A stretch of 40,270 nt of DNA from Blattamonas nauphoetae (Eukaryota > Preaxostyla > Oxymonadida), in NCBI GenBank assembly GCA_033064195.1, contig JARBJD010000504.1, positions 1 through 40,270 of the forward strand, written 5' to 3'. Every line of letters begins with the position of its first letter. The first letter of the stretch is position 1. The notes under the pieces were generated by a model. That model saw nothing but the letters and a program-made list of their open reading frames with translations, made no database searches and was not told the origin of the DNA. Positions 30,926 through 39,803 of the stretch are shown here, piece after piece. The translations under genes were made by a program, and so were the position numbers.

Positions 30926-31319
30926 GATCAACAAGGAATTCATAGTACTCTTTGGTTATTTTTCCATTGATTGTTTCCGTTGTTTCCATCTCAATTGATT
31001 CACCAGAACTGTCTTTAAACCAGATCTTCACTATGGACTGTCGAGTACTTAATTCGCACTTCTTTCGCTTCGCAATCTGTTCGTTACAGAAAGCAACAAA
31101 CGAGTCATTGAATGCATCAGTCTGAATCCAATCACCATGGATTGTGATGTGCTGAGGAATGTCTTTTGAAAGGACTGTCGATGCAGCATCACTTTCTTCT
31201 TTCACATGAATGAGTTTACAGTCGAGGAAGTGAACATATTTTTGGTTTCTGGAATTGGTAAAATCAGGAGGTAGTTGAGCAGTATGAGAATTCTGAATTG
31301 AGAAATAACGCTTCACCAT
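30909..31319 (-). CDS. Unknown Polinton-like element protein (136 aa)
   Basis: Converges on the fibre gene, overlapping its end by 17 bases. Sequence such as HFLDCKLIHVKEESDAASTV, ITIHGDWIQTDAFNDSF, SIVKIWFKDSSGESIEMETT suggests a beta-rich fold, so a small single-jelly-roll or penton-type virion protein is possible, but this is only a guess. Preceded by the element's AT-rich start motif at 31331-31344. Confidence 0.6.
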   Translation of the reverse strand: MVKRYFSIQNSHTAQLPPDFTNSRNQKYVHFLDCKLIHVKEESDAASTVLSKDIPQHITIHGDWIQTDAFNDSFVAFCNEQIAKRKKCELSTRQSIVKIWFKDSSGESIEMETTETINGKITKEYYEFLVDLMLEY

Positions 31320-31350
31320 TTGTGTTTTCTACAAAAATAAAATATTCAAT

Positions 31351-33039
31351 TTAATATCCTCTCTTCACTTCTTCATATGCTTCTTGGAGTCGACGATCAA
31401 TGACATATCGCACTCGTGGTTGTCCATTCTCAATCCAGAACAACCAATATGTTGCTTGATGTAGTGCTAGAATTGGAGGAGGAGGTCCATCTTTGGTTGA
31501 CGTGAAATATGGATCAAGTTCTCCCTGATTGATTGGTGTTCCTCTGTAGACAATATTCACTGATTCTGCTGTTGAAATACCTTCTTCTCCACCAGCAATT
31601 TCACTTCGATCTGTTGGAACCATAAATGTGAAACAAGTTGCATCTGTTACTGGTTTTGTTCTCTTATATTCCTTTGCTTTATAGTCAAACATTCGAGTTG
31701 AACAAATTGAATTTTCAAACTCTTCTGTTGCGGAACAACCAATGAAATCACCATTCACCATCATCATTTGATAGAACTCTGGTGATATTGTTGACAATGG
31801 GAAATTGGGAAAGTTGGATCCAAGCATTTCGAAGTGACCAACATAGTGAGGATTTCTGAAGACTGTACATTCGTTTGGTCTTTCAGGGAACAAGCACATT
31901 AGATTCATGAGATTGTTGAGTTTGATACTGATGTTTGATCTTACTCCCATTGCATTCGCTTTTGTTTGGAATGATTGTGTGTCAATTCTTTCTGCTTTCA
32001 TGACATACAGAGTCTTCGAATATGTGTTGAAGAGGGATTGTTTTGTAGCATCAGTGATTTGATATCCATAGCAAATCGAAGTGACTTTATCAACTGATGA
32101 AGAAGTAACAGAGCAAGTGAAACTTATGGCTCCAACCTCAGCGACTGTACTGGCGGGTGGAGCATAACTCCTTTTATTGTAAGCTTTCAGTACTGGATTT
32201 CCTATCTGTGTAAATTCCTGTGTTACTGGAGAAAAGTCCCCATCAGACATCAAGAGCATGTTGGTTTGATCCGACATACTTGTCAAGTCTTTATCTGGAA
32301 ACACTTCACGGCAACCTTGGGTAGATTTTCGAATGACAGTTGAATGTTGAATTGGACAATACACAAGTGAATCAGTTGTCAAGTGAAATCTTAAACGTAA
32401 ATTACCAAAGATTGAATTGGGATATTGATCAAATGTACTCAATGGAAGTAAATTCACAAATGGAATAACCAACGGAATTGTCTTTGTGAGTTTATTTGTG
32501 GATTTATTGACGGGAACATAGTAGAATCCGCACACACTCTGATCCATTCTCTGAACATTTTCCCAAAGACTGTAGCAGTGCTTCATTTTGTTTTTCTCTT
32601 CGTACGACTTGAATGTGTGATACAGAAATGATTCGTGAACATGATTGTTCTGAAGTGAATTGTCAATGATGTTTCCATGACTGTCGACGAGTCTCATATC
32701 TCGAATTGCATCTGAGGATGATTTGTATCCGACGAATATTCCGGATAGTCCGACGTACTCTCCTGTTTCACTACTCGTATATGAATATGGAACAGTAATC
32801 GTGAGATCAATTCGCAAATGACTCTTCATAAATTCAGTAACATCATGACCGTCATAGCACAATGGAACTTCAATCTCGTCTCCAATTCTGCAAGGCATAG
32901 GAGGATTTGTTGGATGCACTTCTTGGATGGAGTAGATGTGAGGTTCTGAATCCCACTGTTTCGGCAGATATGATTGCACTTCAATTTGCTCAATTAATGT
33001 CGATGTTGGTTTGGATTGATTTGATCTGATACTTCTCAT
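31351..33039 (-). CDS. Capsid-like protein 1 of the Polinton-like element (562 aa)
   Basis: Homologous to the next gene (33087-34955) along its length. Shared blocks: (M/R)KHC-(Y/T)-(S/P)W-N in the first third, the following D-SV-G-Y-(V/I)P, a YP--(I/L)FG-L-L segment before a -CP- motif, a GY-I-D--K---- segment, and a C-terminal PPILA--ATYW--W--NGQPRV-Y block. Length and order fit a Polinton major capsid protein with two jelly rolls, by inference from size, context and composition rather than structure. Looks whole. Confidence 0.7.
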   Translation of the reverse strand: MRSIRSNQSKPTSTLIEQIEVQSYLPKQWDSEPHIYSIQEVHPTNPPMPCRIGDEIEVPLCYDGHDVTEFMKSHLRIDLTITVPYSYTSSETGEYVGLSGIFVGYKSSSDAIRDMRLVDSHGNIIDNSLQNNHVHESFLYHTFKSYEEKNKMKHCYSLWENVQRMDQSVCGFYYVPVNKSTNKLTKTIPLVIPFVNLLPLSTFDQYPNSIFGNLRLRFHLTTDSLVYCPIQHSTVIRKSTQGCREVFPDKDLTSMSDQTNMLLMSDGDFSPVTQEFTQIGNPVLKAYNKRSYAPPASTVAEVGAISFTCSVTSSSVDKVTSICYGYQITDATKQSLFNTYSKTLYVMKAERIDTQSFQTKANAMGVRSNISIKLNNLMNLMCLFPERPNECTVFRNPHYVGHFEMLGSNFPNFPLSTISPEFYQMMMVNGDFIGCSATEEFENSICSTRMFDYKAKEYKRTKPVTDATCFTFMVPTDRSEIAGGEEGISTAESVNIVYRGTPINQGELDPYFTSTKDGPPPPILALHQATYWLFWIENGQPRVRYVIDRRLQEAYEEVKRGY

Positions 33040-33086
33040 TTATAGAAAAATAAAAAATATAATATCATTATTTTCTTTTACCGTTT

Positions 33087-34955
33087 TCAATTTGGAATAA
33101 TTCCTAAATCTTTATGTAATGTTTTCAATGTATGATTAGGATAGTATTCGACTCTTGGTTCACCATTGCTGTATCGTAATACCCACCACGTTGTGGCAGT
33201 AGTAGCTAATATAGGTGCTGGAGGATGTGTAAATGTTATCATATCTCCTCCACTTTGACTTGGGTCGTACACATTGTAGTATGTGTCGAGATTGCCTTGA
33301 TATATTGGTTGAGATCTCAATGTGACTGCAACATTCACACCTCTGGAACTGATTGAATCATTACAGTTCGTTGGACATCCACTTCTCTGTGTGGAGAAGC
33401 ACAAGAGGAAGTCAGTGTTGTCATGAATCGGTCGCACTCTTGTCATTGTTTCACGAGGATATGTTCCGTCACCGGAGAGTTTCTCTTCAACGAGAGAATC
33501 TGTAAGTGATCGCTCCAAATCATCTGGAACAGTGAGGTATGAATCAAGGTTGAGAGTCGACAATGCGAACTGGTAGAAACGAGCTCCAATAGTTGTAGTC
33601 GGTTGTTCTGGATAATATCTGTTTTGTAGATTCACTTGGATGTTCTTCTGCATTGGATTGTGGAAACAAGTGATTTCATTATCGTAGTGACGGAAGAGAA
33701 GCATAATATCCTTGGCATTCACAAGTACCATCTGTTGAGTACAGTCAATTCCTGTTGCCGTTGGTGTCTTTTGAAATGGATAGAATGAGATCTTTTCTGC
33801 TGGAATTGTTCCAGGACGATTTGTGTACATCTGCTTCAGATTCTCTTTCGCAATGTCTTTAATATTGTATCCAGAACTCATGCAATACACATCATCAATT
33901 TGATAATCAAGAATGTTCAATGATATATATTGATCCACGTATACAGGTTCTGTTGTCAGGACATTGGCTGTAGTCATAAAAGCGTCTTTTATAACCGATG
34001 GTTGGAGAAATGATTGACCAATTTGAACGAAATTCTTGGTACATGAGGTTACGAGATTCTTCATAAAAAAGGGACGGTGTTGAATAGTACTTTGAATTGC
34101 TCCTTTTATATTTGGTGCTGCTGCTGTTCCAGTAACGAGTGATGATAGTGTATTTTTCAATGTCAGTTCAGGATTCACAGGGCAGCAGACAAAAGCATCC
34201 TCATTGATGTTCACACTCAATTTCAGATCACCAAATAGACATCGTGGATAGTCAGTCATACCTGAGAAAATGAGAAGATCTTCAAGATTGATTGACACAC
34301 GGATTGGCACATCAATACTGTCGCATAAAGTACTAGTGACTTTGAATCCTGTGAAGTCTGATATTGGAATATAAACACCAGCAACCGATTCATCATGATT
34401 CCAAGCATTTTGCCAAGGTGTGTGACAATGTTTTCGATTCTCCAATTGACTCTTCGGTTTGATCATATTGTAGATGTGTGATTCCATGGATACATCATTA
34501 GTTGTTGTGCTAATGATTCTCTGATTGTTGTGAAGAACTGTTAGACTCCGAAAGATGGATGCTGAATGCTTGAGTCCAACAAAGATGAATATTCTCTCAT
34601 TCATCAAAGATCCAATTTTTCCAGTTTCCCATTGCCAATTGTTGAGTTTCAATGTCGCTGTCATTGTGAATGTAATGAAGGAATCATCGATTTGACAAAT
34701 GTCCTGACTACCAGTCAATGGAATGATTATTTCCTGTCCTTTGTAGAAGCGTGAATTCTCTGATGGTTTCAATTCTTGAATCGAAGTACTATGTGCTCCA
34801 TCATTCATGAGGTAATTAATGTGATGTTCAGACATGAGTTGTTGTTGTATTTGACCAATGTCATCTCTTGTGTACTTGACTGATCCAGTTGTATTTCCAG
34901 TCAATGATGTAGCTCCAGTTCTTTTGTTTGTCAGATGTGTTATATGCGAGTTCAT
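33087..34955 (-). CDS. Capsid-like protein 2 of the Polinton-like element (622 aa)
   Basis: Longer paralogue of capsid-like protein 1. Blocks: GQEIIIPLTGSQDI near the start, RKHCHTPWQNAWNHDESVAG, VPIRVSINLEDLLIFSG, DYPRCLFGDLKLSVNIN, MSSGYNIKDIAKENLKQMY, and TTWWVLRYSNGEPRVEYYP at the end. The start is taken at ATG 34955 (MNSHITHL); the open frame runs a further seven codons up through the promoter-like motif and is not believed there. One of the pair is probably the hexon-forming capsid protein. Looks whole. Confidence 0.7.
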   Translation of the reverse strand: MNSHITHLTNKRTGATSLTGNTTGSVKYTRDDIGQIQQQLMSEHHINYLMNDGAHSTSIQELKPSENSRFYKGQEIIIPLTGSQDICQIDDSFITFTMTATLKLNNWQWETGKIGSLMNERIFIFVGLKHSASIFRSLTVLHNNQRIISTTTNDVSMESHIYNMIKPKSQLENRKHCHTPWQNAWNHDESVAGVYIPISDFTGFKVTSTLCDSIDVPIRVSINLEDLLIFSGMTDYPRCLFGDLKLSVNINEDAFVCCPVNPELTLKNTLSSLVTGTAAAPNIKGAIQSTIQHRPFFMKNLVTSCTKNFVQIGQSFLQPSVIKDAFMTTANVLTTEPVYVDQYISLNILDYQIDDVYCMSSGYNIKDIAKENLKQMYTNRPGTIPAEKISFYPFQKTPTATGIDCTQQMVLVNAKDIMLLFRHYDNEITCFHNPMQKNIQVNLQNRYYPEQPTTTIGARFYQFALSTLNLDSYLTVPDDLERSLTDSLVEEKLSGDGTYPRETMTRVRPIHDNTDFLLCFSTQRSGCPTNCNDSISSRGVNVAVTLRSQPIYQGNLDTYYNVYDPSQSGGDMITFTHPPAPILATTATTWWVLRYSNGEPRVEYYPNHTLKTLHKDLGIIPN

Positions 34956-34982
34956 TTTATCAAAAATAAAAAACAATAATGC

Positions 34983-35285
34983 TTATTTCTTTTTCAGTTT
35001 CTTCTTCTTTGCTTTCGGCTTCAGCTTTTCTTCCAGTCTCAGTATTTCACCTCTGAGTTTGTTCGCTACTGCTATGTTTCCTTCATCAATTGCTTGCTCA
35101 TATTGTGCCATCTTTTCTGCGTGGATTTGCTGATCCGATTTCACATCTGGTATCATTTCAATTCCTGTCTGTGCTACCTTTGAAATCAGAGGCCCTACAA
35201 ATGGAATGAGATTCAGAAATGGAGCTCCAACTCTGAGTATATTTTTGCCAACTGCTGCTAATTTTGATAACCAACCTGGTGCCAT
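34983..35285 (-). CDS. Small MAPG protein 1 (100 aa), amphipathic and lysine-tailed
   Basis: Starts MAPGWLSKLAAVGKNILRVG, has a hydrophobic glycine-rich segment (APFLNLIPFVGPLISKV), a charged helix (EKMAQYEQAIDEG) and a strongly basic end (KPKAKKKKLKKK). The layout recalls adenovirus protein VI or core peptides, i.e. membrane-active or DNA-binding minor virion proteins; this is analogy only. Shares its first residues and position with the next gene. Confidence 0.6.
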   Translation of the reverse strand: MAPGWLSKLAAVGKNILRVGAPFLNLIPFVGPLISKVAQTGIEMIPDVKSDQQIHAEKMAQYEQAIDEGNIAVANKLRGEILRLEEKLKPKAKKKKLKKK

Positions 35286-35323
35286 TTTAATAAAAATAAA
35301 AAAATCTGATTACTAGTGAATTT

Positions 35324-35632
35324 TTATCCTTTGAATTGAATTTTGGAATTTGACGAGAGTGGCATCTCATCATTTGAGTATCGTCCATTTCGAGGTGGTT
35401 CGTACTCGATCATCTTTGGATTTTGTTGTCGATTGATTGCCTTATTCTGTTGATAAACGTCCATCATTCCTCCTAATCCATTCAGTATTCCACCTGCTGT
35501 TTGTCCGAATTTACTGTTCGTTTGAGAGAGTAATCCACCACCGACTTGAAGCAACGTTGGAGCTAGAGGTTTGATGAATTGAAAGAATTGCTTGCCTATA
35601 TTTTTGAGTTTGTTGAAACTTCCTGGTGCCAT
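35324..35632 (-). CDS. Small MAPG protein 2 (102 aa), glycine-rich
   Basis: Begins MAPGSFNKLKNIGKQFFQFI, then a Gly/Leu-rich segment (LLQVGGGLLSQTNSKFGQTA, GGILNGLGGMMDVYQQ), then a polar tail. Similar start (MAPG--(S/N)KL---GK) and size to MAPG protein 1, so possibly an old duplication. Minor virion protein by context. Confidence 0.6.
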   Translation of the reverse strand: MAPGSFNKLKNIGKQFFQFIKPLAPTLLQVGGGLLSQTNSKFGQTAGGILNGLGGMMDVYQQNKAINRQQNPKMIEYEPPRNGRYSNDEMPLSSNSKIQFKG

Positions 35633-35668
35633 TTATGTAAAAATAAAAAATACAATTCATTTATAATT

Positions 35669-36253
35669 TTAACGAGGAATTGCTTTCGTCAGAGAAATGC
35701 CATAATTGAGAATGGTGTTGTATGCTTCATTGAAGGCAATACTCATGTCTTTTCCACCAACGAGGATCTTGAAAATGGTTCTAAACACTGGGAGTTTATT
35801 CAGACATAGGCACTTGTCAGACAAATCATCCAGTTCGATCACCACATCATTAATCCCAGTGAGTGTAGCAATCAGTGCACATAAATCACTTTGGTTCGTG
35901 ATCAGTTTCTTCGATGGTTCAATGAGATTATTCAATAGTTTCTTTTCACAAGCGAATGCATTCTTGTAGACGAGTAATAACTGATCTTTGAATGCCGAAA
36001 TATTAGAAATATATTCTCGAAGTGGAATAGAACGACTTTGAATGGGGGCTGATGGATATGTCTCTAGTGGTGGATCATAAACACCTGGAACATTATCGAG
36101 TTCGACATTAGCGCTTTGTTCATTACGATCTTCGAGCTTAGATCTTCCAGAATTCGAACCTTTATTGTCGATGATGACATTGTTGGTGATTGATGTTGGG
36201 ACTGAAGAAGAACTTGTGTGTTTCGTAAATTGACAACTGAGAATTGGTTGCAT
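35669..36253 (-). CDS. Unknown Polinton-like element protein (194 aa)
   Basis: N-terminal third polar and Ser/Asn/Pro-rich with VYDPPLETYPSAP; C-terminal two thirds helical (ISAFKDQLLLVYKNAFACEK, SDLCALIATLTGINDVVIEL, AFNEAYNTILNYGISLTKAI). Start chosen at ATG 36253, just after a GTG. Not recognised; structural by neighbourhood. Confidence 0.6.
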   Translation of the reverse strand: MQPILSCQFTKHTSSSSVPTSITNNVIIDNKGSNSGRSKLEDRNEQSANVELDNVPGVYDPPLETYPSAPIQSRSIPLREYISNISAFKDQLLLVYKNAFACEKKLLNNLIEPSKKLITNQSDLCALIATLTGINDVVIELDDLSDKCLCLNKLPVFRTIFKILVGGKDMSIAFNEAYNTILNYGISLTKAIPR

Positions 36254-36310
36254 CACTTTCTATAAAAATAAAAATATATATTAATGTTTTTAATCAGACA
36301 TTTCTTTCTG

Positions 36311-37189
36311 TTACTGAACATATTGAGAGTAAGCTGGCATATTCGAAGATTGGTATTGACCGATATCTTCATCTGTTCTTGTTGCATATGCTTTGCGTGT
36401 CAGAGTACTAATCTCTGATGCTATGGTAGCATTATGTCTACCAAGGAATGTTTGCAAATTTTCTTGATTTGTGATGAATTCTAGAAACTGTGGATACACC
36501 TGCTCCTTGAAATCCTTTCTTTTCTTCATTCTCTGATGTCCTTCGTTGGTACTGTCGAATCCTGAAAGATGTTCTTCAAGCCATCTGTCCCACATTTGTG
36601 ATGCTACTTTCGATTGAATTGAATTGAACACCATATTGTCTATTACTCTTTTCCCAGTATCTGCTGGATTATCTCGACTGGCACGAGTTATTCCCAATTC
36701 ATTTGTCATGAAGTCACCAACAGCTTTCTTCATTATTGCATAAGGTTGTTGTGATCTTTGTGCTTGCATGTCTCCATAGCTGATGTCTCGAAAACTGGAT
36801 GGTAGATCGTATGATCCATTCTTGAGGAAATTAGAGTGTGAAGCTTTGATTCTCCTTCCGAATTGGCGATTAAATGCTGTATATGATGTCTGTTTTCGCT
36901 TGTCTGGTGTTGGATTCATTGCGTAGTATGTCTCTTTGACCGGTCTACTGTTGTATGGTGCGAGCATGGCTCCATTGACTGCAATCAAATCTTTCGTCTC
37001 ATTATCGTAGACCATCACATCTGGGATTTTTCCATGTTGTTCCATTAGAACAGTCCAATTCTGTCCAGTTCTCTTGATGTACTCAAGCGCTGATGGATAA
37101 CTACTGAGGGCATCGTTCCATCTGGTTTGAATATCATCGTCAGCATAGATTCTTTTCATCGCTGCTTGAGTTTCTGCTGCGTATCTCAT
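36311..37189 (-). CDS. Unknown Polinton-like element protein (292 aa)
   Basis: Mostly helical, Gln/Arg/Asn-rich, no membrane segment: MRYAAETQAAMKRIYADDDI, GQNWTVLMEQHGKIPDVMVY, NGAMLAPYNSRPVKET, SQMWDRWLEEHLSGFDSTN. No motif I can name. Transcribed away from the ATPase gene; the element's AT-rich motif is about 70 bases above the start (37261-37272). Confidence 0.6.
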   Translation of the reverse strand: MRYAAETQAAMKRIYADDDIQTRWNDALSSYPSALEYIKRTGQNWTVLMEQHGKIPDVMVYDNETKDLIAVNGAMLAPYNSRPVKETYYAMNPTPDKRKQTSYTAFNRQFGRRIKASHSNFLKNGSYDLPSSFRDISYGDMQAQRSQQPYAIMKKAVGDFMTNELGITRASRDNPADTGKRVIDNMVFNSIQSKVASQMWDRWLEEHLSGFDSTNEGHQRMKKRKDFKEQVYPQFLEFITNQENLQTFLGRHNATIASEISTLTRKAYATRTDEDIGQYQSSNMPAYSQYVQ

Positions 37190-37305
37190 TTTGGTTTCTT
37201 CTCTCTTGTTTTTCTTGTTGGTTGGTTGTACACAATCTGTGGTATCATTGACATTTCATACAAAATAAAAACCAAAACTATATTTTAATTAGAGTTAAAT
37301 CACAA

Positions 37306-38151
37306 ATGAACAAATCGAATCAATCATTAACAGCATACGTGAATGCAAAATTGAGTGAAGCTTCTAATAGGAATGTTTCTCATGAAGTGCAATCACAGAT
37401 TCATCCAGACTTGAATTTCAATCGCAATAGTGTCAATGTCCTTGTTGGAAATAGAGGAAGTGGGAAAACATTTAATGCACTTCGAGAAGTTGCCAAGCTA
37501 CAGAATGTTCAAGTTAGGAATGAACTATTCCATCTGTTTGTCTTCGTCACTGATAAGAACATAGATCCTACATTCGACAAATTCAAACCAATACTGAATG
37601 TTCCTTATGTGAAAGTCAAATACGATGATGCACTTCCATTTCTGTTGGAACTCTCCGAATCGAAAGCTGCATATGAAGAAATTATTGACAATCAGTGGCA
37701 AAACAGAATCACAGATGAATGCAGAGAGAATCTCTTTGACTCACTTTACATTGATGACTTCTCAGTGAAGAATCTCCAAACGATTATCCTTCTTGATGAC
37801 TGTCGTAGGATCCTAGGTGAACGTAGAACATCCAAAAATAGAATGACAATGATGGACTTACTACTGGAGAATCGACAACCAAAGTTCACATTCTTTCTGA
37901 CGATGCATGAGCTCTTCAGTTTGTCAGCAGACATGAAGTCAAACATTGATTCAATGTGGATCTTTGGAGGATTCAACAAAGAACGAATCAGTCGAGTCTA
38001 TCCTCAGTTGAACTCACCAATTGATATTCGACATTTTTGGAATATCTATCAACGAAAACAGAAATGTGAAGCAATCATTCTTCGATACAATACTGATGGA
38101 GTAGCACTGAATGAGATCAACAAAGAAGGGTTAAACCGGACTGTCCGTTAA
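37306..38151 (+). CDS. Packaging-type P-loop ATPase (A32/FtsK-HerA-like)
   Basis: 281 codons. Walker A NVLVGNRGSGKTFNALREV at about residues 44-62, Walker B TIILLDDCRRILGE near residue 160, followed by a polar sensor segment TFFLTMHELFSLSADMKSN. Size and motifs fit the genome-packaging ATPase of Polintons and related double-jelly-roll viruses, which pumps DNA into the capsid. Its end overlaps the next, convergent gene by about 20 bases. Looks whole. Confidence 0.85.
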   Translation: MNKSNQSLTAYVNAKLSEASNRNVSHEVQSQIHPDLNFNRNSVNVLVGNRGSGKTFNALREVAKLQNVQVRNELFHLFVFVTDKNIDPTFDKFKPILNVPYVKVKYDDALPFLLELSESKAAYEEIIDNQWQNRITDECRENLFDSLYIDDFSVKNLQTIILLDDCRRILGERRTSKNRMTMMDLLLENRQPKFTFFLTMHELFSLSADMKSNIDSMWIFGGFNKERISRVYPQLNSPIDIRHFWNIYQRKQKCEAIILRYNTDGVALNEINKEGLNRTVR

Positions 38152-38478
38152 GTCTTGAATAAGGTTTCCAAGACTTCGAAGCCTCATGCTGAGAGTATCT
38201 GTCAGTGTTCGAATTGATTCTTCAATGTCTGATAATCTTTGATCAATCGATAGTGAATTAGGTGGAGTGGAAGCATCAACATATCGTTTCCTCAGTGCAA
38301 TTTCACCTCTTATTTTTGTGATTCTGTATCCATCGATTTGAATCATCCTATTCAGTTTCTGAGTTGTGTACTCATTCAGTTCTTTTCTATTCTTCTCCAA
38401 GTATCTCTGAAAGTCGTGGATGTTTGTGAACTCTTTCTGCTCAGGATCAAACGGTTCTAATATTTTCAGTGATGACAT
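38131..38478 (-). CDS. Small coiled-coil Polinton-like element protein (115 aa)
   Basis: Charged, helical: NIHDFQRYLEKNRKELNEYT, LNRMIQIDGYRITKIRGEIA, IEESIRTLTDTLSMRLRSLG. Start has the element's AT-rich motif just upstream. Function unknown. Confidence 0.6.
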   Translation of the reverse strand: MSSLKILEPFDPEQKEFTNIHDFQRYLEKNRKELNEYTTQKLNRMIQIDGYRITKIRGEIALRKRYVDASTPPNSLSIDQRLSDIEESIRTLTDTLSMRLRSLGNLIQDLTDSPV

Positions 38479-38514
38479 TTAAATGAAATAAAAATATCTG
38501 AAACATTTTTGAGA

Positions 38515-39803
38515 TTAGATTAAATTAAATTCAGCAATGAATTGTGGAGTTAAGTCGTCAATTGACTCAGCATGAAACTTCGTGTGTTGGATCGGAACGT
38601 AGACAACTTTTGACAGACAAGTGAGACCATTCAGTAGAGTAGCTACGACATTACCGTGTTTGTATTCGATGAATTTCCCCACGAATTGAAACTGTCTACG
38701 CTTCTTCTGAAACTTGGCAACAGTCTTGTCTAAATCAAGGTGAATTAGTAGAATGTTTCCTGGTTTGTATTTCCATAACATCTGTGTTGTCTGTTGCTTT
38801 TGGATGTTCTTTAATTGTTCTTCACAACTGGAGATATACAGTGCTTCGATTTCTCTATTGTTTTGAGCTTGCTCTGGTGTGAATTTGTTCCAGTACGCTC
38901 GATGAGGAGTCATGTTGTAGTATTCAACCATCTGATTCATCAATGAATGATTTGCCATCTGTGTTGCATTGTCTTGGAATCCATCTCTGATTGTTCTGAT
39001 CACTCGATCAACAATTCGATTGTGATTTGTGAATGGTGAACTTGTGAAATATGTGCTGACATTCTGATCCTTGAAAAACTCTGATGCTTCTCCACTTGTC
39101 CATGCTGCTTCACCATCACCACGAATGTTGTTGACATGAACTCCACGATGATTAATCAGATCATTGATTGCAGTCTTGACTTTGCTCCATGATTTATCCA
39201 GAACAGGAATGACAACCAGGTATTTGGTGTTGATGTTAATTGCGAAGAGGTATATCTGCAACACTGTTTTCGACGTTGGTGATTGAATGAAAACGAGATC
39301 AATTTCCCATGATCCGAACTTGGGAGAGAAGTATGGTCGATCACAATTCTGTGGAACCTTTCTGTCTGAAGTCTTCTGTGGATCACCTGTAATTGCTTTC
39401 GACATGAATTGCATTTTGATCGAAATGGATACACAATTTTTCCTGTTGTTTTTAGGAATCATTGGTGGATCAATTCTCATTCTGTCACTTCCTTTTCTCT
39501 CTGAATTTTCCTGGGATGTGCAGCACTCCATCTGTGATCATATTCCTCATACCAATCCTGAAATGATCTTCCTCCGAATGGGATTTGTTTTGTGTGAGTC
39601 AGAATGAAGTCAAGATCTTCGTTCGCAATCTTTCTGTTTATTGAGGCTCGAACAAATGTGTCTCTGTTCATTTTATTTGCATCCAGAATGTGTGATGTAA
39701 TAAAGTGTTCCATCTGCTTTTGATTTTTCATTATTGAGTTCTCAGCTTTGATCTGTTCATCTTCTGAATCATTTCTCTGTTGATGATCAAACAATCCTTT
39801 CAT
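38515..39803 (-). CDS. Retrovirus-type (rve) integrase region of the Polinton-like element
   Basis: The catalytic core is plain: SWEIDLVFIQSPTSKTVLQI begins it, then IRGDGEAAWTSGEASEFF, the SPFTNHNRIVDRVIRTIRDG helix, and MTPHRAYWNKFTPEQAQNN. A C-terminal beta-barrel-like part follows (GNILLIHLDLDK, GKFIEYKHGNVVATLLNG). The N-terminal part is helical and charged. Polinton integrases splice the element ends into host DNA. The region reads as broken about once. Confidence 0.8.

Larger units (their letters stand above)
29858..38496. promoter_or_regulatory. Shared AT-rich start motif of the element's genes (nine sites)
   Basis: On each coding strand a TTTTTATTTTT-like word stands within about 5-25 bases of the start codon. 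Sites (window coordinates): 29858-29866 (+), and on the minus strand 31331-31344, 33045-33058, 34961-34973, 35291-35304, 35639-35651, 36263-36276, 37261-37272, 38485-38496. The ATPase gene has only a weaker TATATTTTAATTAG at 37280. Such words are absent from the starts of the host genes in this window. Confidence 0.7.
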
